64,000 nt of DNA, taken from contig NC_090437.1 of NCBI RefSeq assembly GCF_031143425.1, forward strand, positions 1,174,998,863 to 1,175,062,862, in the 5' to 3' direction. This DNA comes from Pleurodeles waltl. Lineage: Eukaryota; Chordata; Amphibia; Caudata; Salamandridae. Both the position numbers and the translations under genes were made by a program. Below, in pieces: positions 58,550 through 64,000 of the stretch. The notes below the pieces were generated by a model. The model did no database searches. It had not been told where the DNA came from and saw only the letters and a program-made list of their open reading frames with translations. Every line of letters starts with the position of its first letter. Position 1 is the first letter of the stretch.

Positions 58550-60764
58550 TGTTGGACTTTTTTTTTCCTTTGCAGGGTCACCTCCAATCTTTTTGCCTCC
58601 TCCTTCCTATTTTTCTGACCTGTTTTTGTTGGCTTTTGAACTCTGAGCACTTTACCATTGCTAACCAGTGCTAAACTGCACATTCTCTTGGTGTCAAATG
58701 TATGTGTAATTAGATTTCCATGATTGGCATATTTGATTTACCGGTAAGTCCCTAGTACAGTGCACTAGAGGTGCCCAGGGCCTGTAAATCAAATGCTACT
58801 AGTGGGCCTGCAGCACTGGTTGTGCCACCCACATTAGTAGCCTTTTAAACATGGCTCAGGCCTGCCACTGCAGTGTCTGTGTGTGCAGATTTTAACTGCC
58901 AATTCGACTTTGCAAGTGTACCCACTTGCCAGGCCTAAACCTTCCCTTTTCTTACATTTAAGACACCCCTAAGGTAGGCCCTATGAAGCCCCATGGGCAG
59001 GGTGCAGTGTATGTTTAAGGTAGGACATATACTGATGTGTTTTATATGTCCTGACAGTGAAATACTGCCAAATTCGGTTTTCACTGTTGCAAGACCTATC
59101 TCTCTCACAGGTTAACACGGGGCTACCATTAAAAATTATTAAATCATAGATTCCCTTTGGGAGCAGGTGGACATGTGGAGTTTGGGGTCTCTGAACTCAC
59201 AATTTAAAAATACATCTTTTAGTAAAGTTGGTTTTGAGATTGTGTGTTTGAAAATGCCACTTTTAGCATTAGGCATTTTCTTGCTTAAACCACTCTGTGA
59301 CTCTGCCTGTTTGAGGATTCCCTGTCTGGGTCAGTTTGACAGTTGGCCAGTTTGCACCTCTCTTTAGACAGTGACACAAAGGGAGCTGGGGTGTGGCCTG
59401 CATATCCTGATGAGCCATCTGTGCTAGGAGGGAGCAGAGGAGTGCTCACTTACACCTGAAAGGGCTGTGCCTGCCCTCACACAATGCAGTCTCCAACCCT
59501 CTGGTGTGTGTCTGGGGCCTGGCCTGGGCAAAGCAGGATTTCACAAACAAGAGAGACTTTCCTTTGAAGTAAGCCTACTTCAAAGGCCAAAATGGGAATA
59601 AGAAGAGCACCCAAAACCACAGACTTTAGATCACTTCTGGAAATCAAGAGGAACCTCTGCCTGGAGAAGAGCTGAGGAGAAGTGCTGCCCTGCCTGTGAC
59701 TGTGCTTTGTGGAGCTATCCTGCAGTTGCTGCTTCTGCCTGTGCAAGGGGACAAAGACTGCATTGTTGTGCATTCCTGCTTGTAAGGAAATCTCCAAGGG
59801 CTTGTCCTGAGCTTGCCTCCTGTTGTTGAAGTCTCATGGCCATCAAAGACTTTCCCTGCCAGTACCTGGACTCTCTGCTTAGAATCCTGCCCTGCCAAGT
59901 GGTGCCCTATCCAGTTCCTGGGGCCTTGGAAGGTGAAGCTGACAGACCAAGACTGTAAATCCACGCACAGCCCGCCGTGTGGGGAAAATATCGATTCACC
60001 TTCCGAGACGCTGTTGAGAAACGGCGCGCCCCCGGTTTTGCGGCAGAAATCAACGCTCCTCCAGCATCCCGGCTGGAAGATCAACGCACGCAGCTGGAGA
60101 AACGACACGCAACACTCGCTGACGGAGGCTGATAATGTCGCAACCCACACTGCGTGGTTTTGCTTACACCGTGCGGCAGGATTTTCAACGCAAACCTTGC
60201 TGGGCACGGAAAAACAACGCAAAGCCTGCCCGGATGCGAGTGCTTGCCCGGATCGATCGACGATGCAGGGAGGAAAAATGACGCATACCGAACGGAGGAG
60301 GAGAAACAATGCGCAGTCTCGCCTGCGGGTGAGAAATCGACACATCGCTAGCCTTTTCTGACGCACACTCACCCGTGTGTGTGTTTTTTTACGCTACCCA
60401 GGTACTTTTCAATGCTAACAGTGTTTTTACTGTTTTCTTAAGGATTTAAGACTCTTTTGCTTTTAAAATGAATAACCTGACTTGTGTATGTTGGAATTTT
60501 GTTGTTTCGGTCTTGTTTTGTTTAGATAAATATTTCCTATTTTTCTAAACCTGCGTTGTGTCATTTTGTAGTGTTTTCAGTAAGTTACTGTGTGTGTTGG
60601 TACAAAAACTTTACACCTAGACTCTGAAGTTAAGCCTGCCTGCTTGTGCCAAGGGGGCTAGCGGGGGCTAACTGAGGGTGATTCTCCTTTACCCTGACTA
60701 GAGTGAGGGTCCTTGCTTAGACAGGGGGTAACCTGACTGCCAACCAAAGACCCCATTTCTAACA
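58550..60764 (-). mobile_element. Solo Gypsy-type LTR (family D), perfect GTGAT duplication
   Basis: On the plus strand it starts TGTTGGAC (58550) and ends TTTCTAACA (60764). GTGAT lies on both sides (58545-58549, 60765-60769). It is the reverse of the solo LTR at 36961-39124. At 2215 bp with no internal sequence it is a solo LTR. It splits a LINE reading frame. Confidence 0.92.
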
Positions 60765-61103
60765 GTGATGTTTCCATTCTGGAGCGATCCGAGAATAGAT
60801 TTCTAAGATCACTAGTCTCTCTCCCTTATAGCACTCCTTTGCATCAACTATATTTGGATATGGGTATCAAAAAGGTAGCCCTAAAAGCTTCTTTATGCCC
60901 TTCACTTTTTGTGGTGAAGAGTACGGATCACCCCAGAGTTGGCACACTATGCTGCGGCCCTACAAGATCTCATCAGGGTAGACATTCAATAAAATCCCAT
61001 AGTTGAGAGCTATACAAAACTTTTCTCTAAGCCTTGGTGATTGTTGGTTACATCTTTCTGTTGCCCACGTGCCATCCAAGGGTGCTTTGAAGAAACAGTA
61101 CTA

Positions 61104-61650
61104 GGGCCCTCATTATGAACACGGCGGTCGAAACCGCCGTGTTCATGCTGGCGGTCAAACCACCGACCGCCAGCATCCTCGGATCCCTGCCGGCCGTATA
61201 ATGTACATTCCTGTGGGCCGGCAGGCTGAAACATTGTTTCTGCCTGCCAGCCCACAAGAATGCCTGGCCGGGGCATTGACGGTGGCTCCATCTGGAGCCA
61301 CCGCCAATGCCTCTGTGCGGCGGGTGCAGCTGCACCCGTCGCGCAGATCACTGCCACTGCCCATGCCAAGTGCATGGGCAGTGCAGGGTCTCCAGGGGGC
61401 ACCCCTTCCGCCAGCCTTTCCCTGGCGGGGAACCCCACCAGGGAAAGACTGGAGGCTGAGGAATCATTATCCAAGCGGCAGCACCGCTGCCCTGTTGGAT
61501 AATGATTCCGACCGCCGCCAGGCTGCCTGATGGAGCCAGCCTGGCGGTGAGTGTGTTGTTTATGTGGCGGTGTGGCCTGCCATGCCGGCTGGCAGGTTTA
61601 CCCGCCACCGTCGGCATGGCGGGCCACACCGCCAAGTTCCAAATGACCAC
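61104..61650. mobile_element. Harbinger-type MITE with CTA duplication
   Basis: It starts GGGCCCTCATTATGAAC; the right end, reversed, reads GTGGTCATTTGGAAC. It is flanked by CTA on both sides (61101-61103, 61651-61653). The 547 bp interior is built of nested palindromes: 'gaacacggcggt/accgccgtgttc', 'gctggcggtc/gaccgccagc', 'ggtggctcca/tggagccacc' and 'ggataatgatt/aatcattatcc'. It interrupts the LINE. Confidence 0.85.
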
Positions 61651-62325
61651 CTAGGTATTTTTAATAAGCAGGGAGGAGCAAAAAGCAGCAGGTACACTGA
61701 CTGGATTTTTAAAATTTCAAATCGATGTATGGCCTAGCAAAACACTGGGACATGATTACCATCCCATTAGACAGGAAACTCTATCATCAGTTCTGAGTGG
61801 GGCCACTTCCCCTTAGGTCTTTTACTGTAAAATGGGCTGGATCTGAGTCTGTAGTGTGTCCCTTTTGTAGCCACCACGTTGAGTCTGTACCGCATGTGCT
61901 GATCGTATGTCCTGCATATGCCCAGTTCCGTTCGGTATGGCTGGCACCTATCTGCAGACAACTGGTTACTACCAGCCAATCCGTTGCTTTGAGGCTTTTG
62001 AGAACGGACCATTGTACCCTGCACGCTTGCTGGGTAGCTACATTTTCAAGATTAATGTGGGCGAAAAGAAGATCTGATACCAAATGATTAAGACTTTAGT
62101 AGGTCTTCAATTATGGGTTATATTGGATTGATTGCCAATTTTAGCTGGCTTTTTTTAAATTGTAGTGTTTTTATTTTTATAATTTATGCTGCTATTTGTG
62201 TCACTTACTCAATGAAACGAGTTGGTTTTTATTACTATTTTTAAATTTATATCACATATTTATTGGATGTCACTGGAACTTGTATGGCTCTGGCCGAAAT
62301 AAAGTTACTTCTGTCTTGACTTGAT

Positions 62326-64000
62326 TCTGTCAGGGGTAGTTTCAGTATTGGCAGGATGCAGTTTTGTAATCAACAGGTGCTGTCAATCAATAAGGTCCGT
62401 TTGGAGGCAGTTGAAAGTGACATGCTGGTTGTACAAAGAGGAAGTTCCACGGCACACGAGTGACCCTCGGTTTCACGTCGCTTCCGGAGTTTGCGCAGAC
62501 CGAGTGGATGAACACTGCCTGCGGTGATATCAGGCCAAGTGTGGGTCCTACCGTCCTACCTAAGTGAACTCCACAGCACACATTTAACCTCCTCATAATC
62601 TGGTTACTTTTGACATGATCTGTGATTAGCAGAGCCAGGTATAAATTACGGAAATTCCAGGCGGATGGCCCGGGTGTCGAAAACAGTAGGGCTGCAGAAT
62701 AAACCTACCAGAAGGAAATATGACCCCTTTGCTAGGGGAATGGTGTTAATACATGTCACTTTGGCTAACACGACAAAATACAGCCTTGAATGGTCAGTGC
62801 CACCAATTAACGAGCGAATATGGATTAACAGAGAAAGGCTGAGGTGTCATAATGCACTGAAAGTCACTTAAAAAAGGCAAGCATTTTAAATTCATTCAGA
62901 AGTTAGTAATTTCTGCATGTCCGAATTTAACATGGTAAACCGTAAAACTCATTTTTATTTAATTTTCTTTTAACCTTTTTAACAATTCAAATGTGCTGCC
63001 TGCTCGTGTAAGTAAATTCAAAACATATTCAGCATTTGGTCACAGTTTTTCTCTTTTTGTTAGTATGCATACAAACACTCCCATTCTGCATTCGTTGCTT
63101 TATGGTTTCTATATGTTTTGATGATTTCTTAAACATCTTGGCTAAATCCCTGCTCTTTTTCTTTGAGCCTACCCAGACACCCTAACTCGGCTGTGACTCA
63201 GTGCTGACTGGCAATGATGAAACTCCCCGTTGAAGATCTTAATCTTAGCACAAACAATAGCGAAGCAATCCATCAGATAAATGGATTATCATTTCAAGTA
63301 GAAAGTATTGTGAAATACAGTAGAGACGTCCAAATATTTCAACAACTGTTTTATAAATGTTTATGTAATTGTAGGGAATTTCAATAAATCGTGATGTATG
63401 TTTAAAAAAGTAAACCACGAACATCAGAAACTTTATACAGACAATTACAGATTACATTTCGAGGAAAAATAACACCAATTCCACCTGGAGACTGCTGATA
63501 GGAAAAACATTTAGCTTTTTAGCAAGATGCTCCTCTTATAGAAGGAGAAATCGAAAAAACGGGTTCGTGGGGCTCTAGGGATGCTTCAGCCCCAAAAGAG
63601 AACAGGTGTTAAGGTAGAGATGAACAAATACCACTGGCTGTAGCAGGAACCTCATATCACTACAAAAGGGTTCACTAATGGTCCAAATATTGGTCCAGAT
63701 GGGTGGTTAAAAGGTTTTAAAAGCTGGCATGTGCTTGAAAGAAGCCAAAGGTAACCATGTTACTCGCTGGAAAAGAAATCAGGACAGTATCACAATGTGC
63801 ACAACCATGGGACGAGGAAGAGCTTAACTTGTATGAATACAATGAATGTGTGGGTCATGCCATTAAGATGATGAGTTTCAGATCAGTTACCATTTGACGG
63901 GCCTCCCAACATAGACCGGGCTCTTTAAATCATTGTGAAAGTAAGACATTTGGAAATCCTTTTTTGACTCCAAGCTCCACCCCCAGGTGAAAGCAGTAAC
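62326..64000. other. No recognised gene
   Basis: Sequence beyond the LINE 3' end. The longest plus frames (62321-62527, 62665-62871) have no domain I recognise. No terminal repeats or satellites are seen. Confidence 0.4.

Larger units (their letters stand above)
57960..62325 (+). pseudogene. LINE, C-terminal half of RT and 3' end, split by two insertions
   Basis: The three pieces are 57960-58549, 60770-61103 and 61654-62325. The first has 'SLYLNGWVEYL' (before motif C, whose Asp pair is lost), 'CGLEINVVKTKFMVF' and 'ALYGAELWGF'. Across the solo LTR the frame stays open and continues with 'ENRFLRSLVSLPYSTPL'. The third piece has a C-terminal zinc knuckle C-x2-C-x8-H-x4-C in the frame starting at 61797 ('CPFC ... 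H ... C'), then a 3' UTR with AATAAA at about 62299 and a short 'cttgacttgattctg' tail. This layout fits the Jockey/CR1 group. The copy is frameshifted near 58260. Confidence 0.72.

Noticed and set aside
1..64000. CRISPR arrays, tRNA or rRNA genes, bacterial-type operons
   Set aside because: None seen; the sequence is eukaryotic, with introns, LTRs and microsatellites.

Overview
This window is a stretch of a very large, repeat-saturated vertebrate genome, and I see no confident host exon in it. Ty3/Gypsy LTRs of 2 to 3 kb, tandem Penelope-like elements, a DIRS-like remnant, decayed LINEs and a large Harbinger transposon with many Harbinger-type MITEs together suggest a salamander, most likely a newt such as Pleurodeles. 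The species is inference from repeat content, not from a marker gene.

Layout. 1-3505: old repeats, a TATA-type promoter candidate, a Penelope remnant, an inverted-repeat element and microsatellites. 3506-14459: a solo Gypsy-type LTR (probable target duplication ACACT/ACAAT) split by an 8.3 kb Harbinger transposon (5661-14004). The Harbinger carries a spliced DDE transposase on the plus strand and two different SANT/Myb genes on the minus strand, one of them inside the 4.2 kb first intron of the transposase. 14460-23200: mostly unrecognised sequence with a truncated MITE, a DIRS-like RNase H remnant and a long dispersed repeat. 23208-25884: a 5' LTR (minus) with a tRNA-Leu-like primer binding site. 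26265-34743: two Penelope-like elements in tandem with direct terminal repeats, the second carrying a hAT MITE. 34745-40227: decayed LTR, Gypsy integrase and LINE fragments, with a solo LTR flanked by perfect GAGCT duplications. 40228-48820: a Gypsy element (minus) whose pol order is protease, integrase, reverse transcriptase, RNase H, as in Gmr1-type elements. 48821-57900: further LTR and LINE remnants, a MITE and a C-rich minisatellite set among hairpins. 57960-62325: a plus-strand LINE cut by a solo LTR (perfect GTGAT duplication) and by a MITE (CTA duplication). 62326-64000: nothing recognised.

Every coding region is broken by stops or frameshifts. The most interesting parts are the three-gene Harbinger, the Gypsy with integrase ahead of reverse transcriptase, the paired Penelope copies that have lost different catalytic residues, and the hairpin/C-rich unit. 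Several frameshifts fall in homopolymer runs, so some may be sequencing errors. Insertion order can be read in several places: old repeat, then solo LTR, then Harbinger; and LINE, then solo LTR and MITE.
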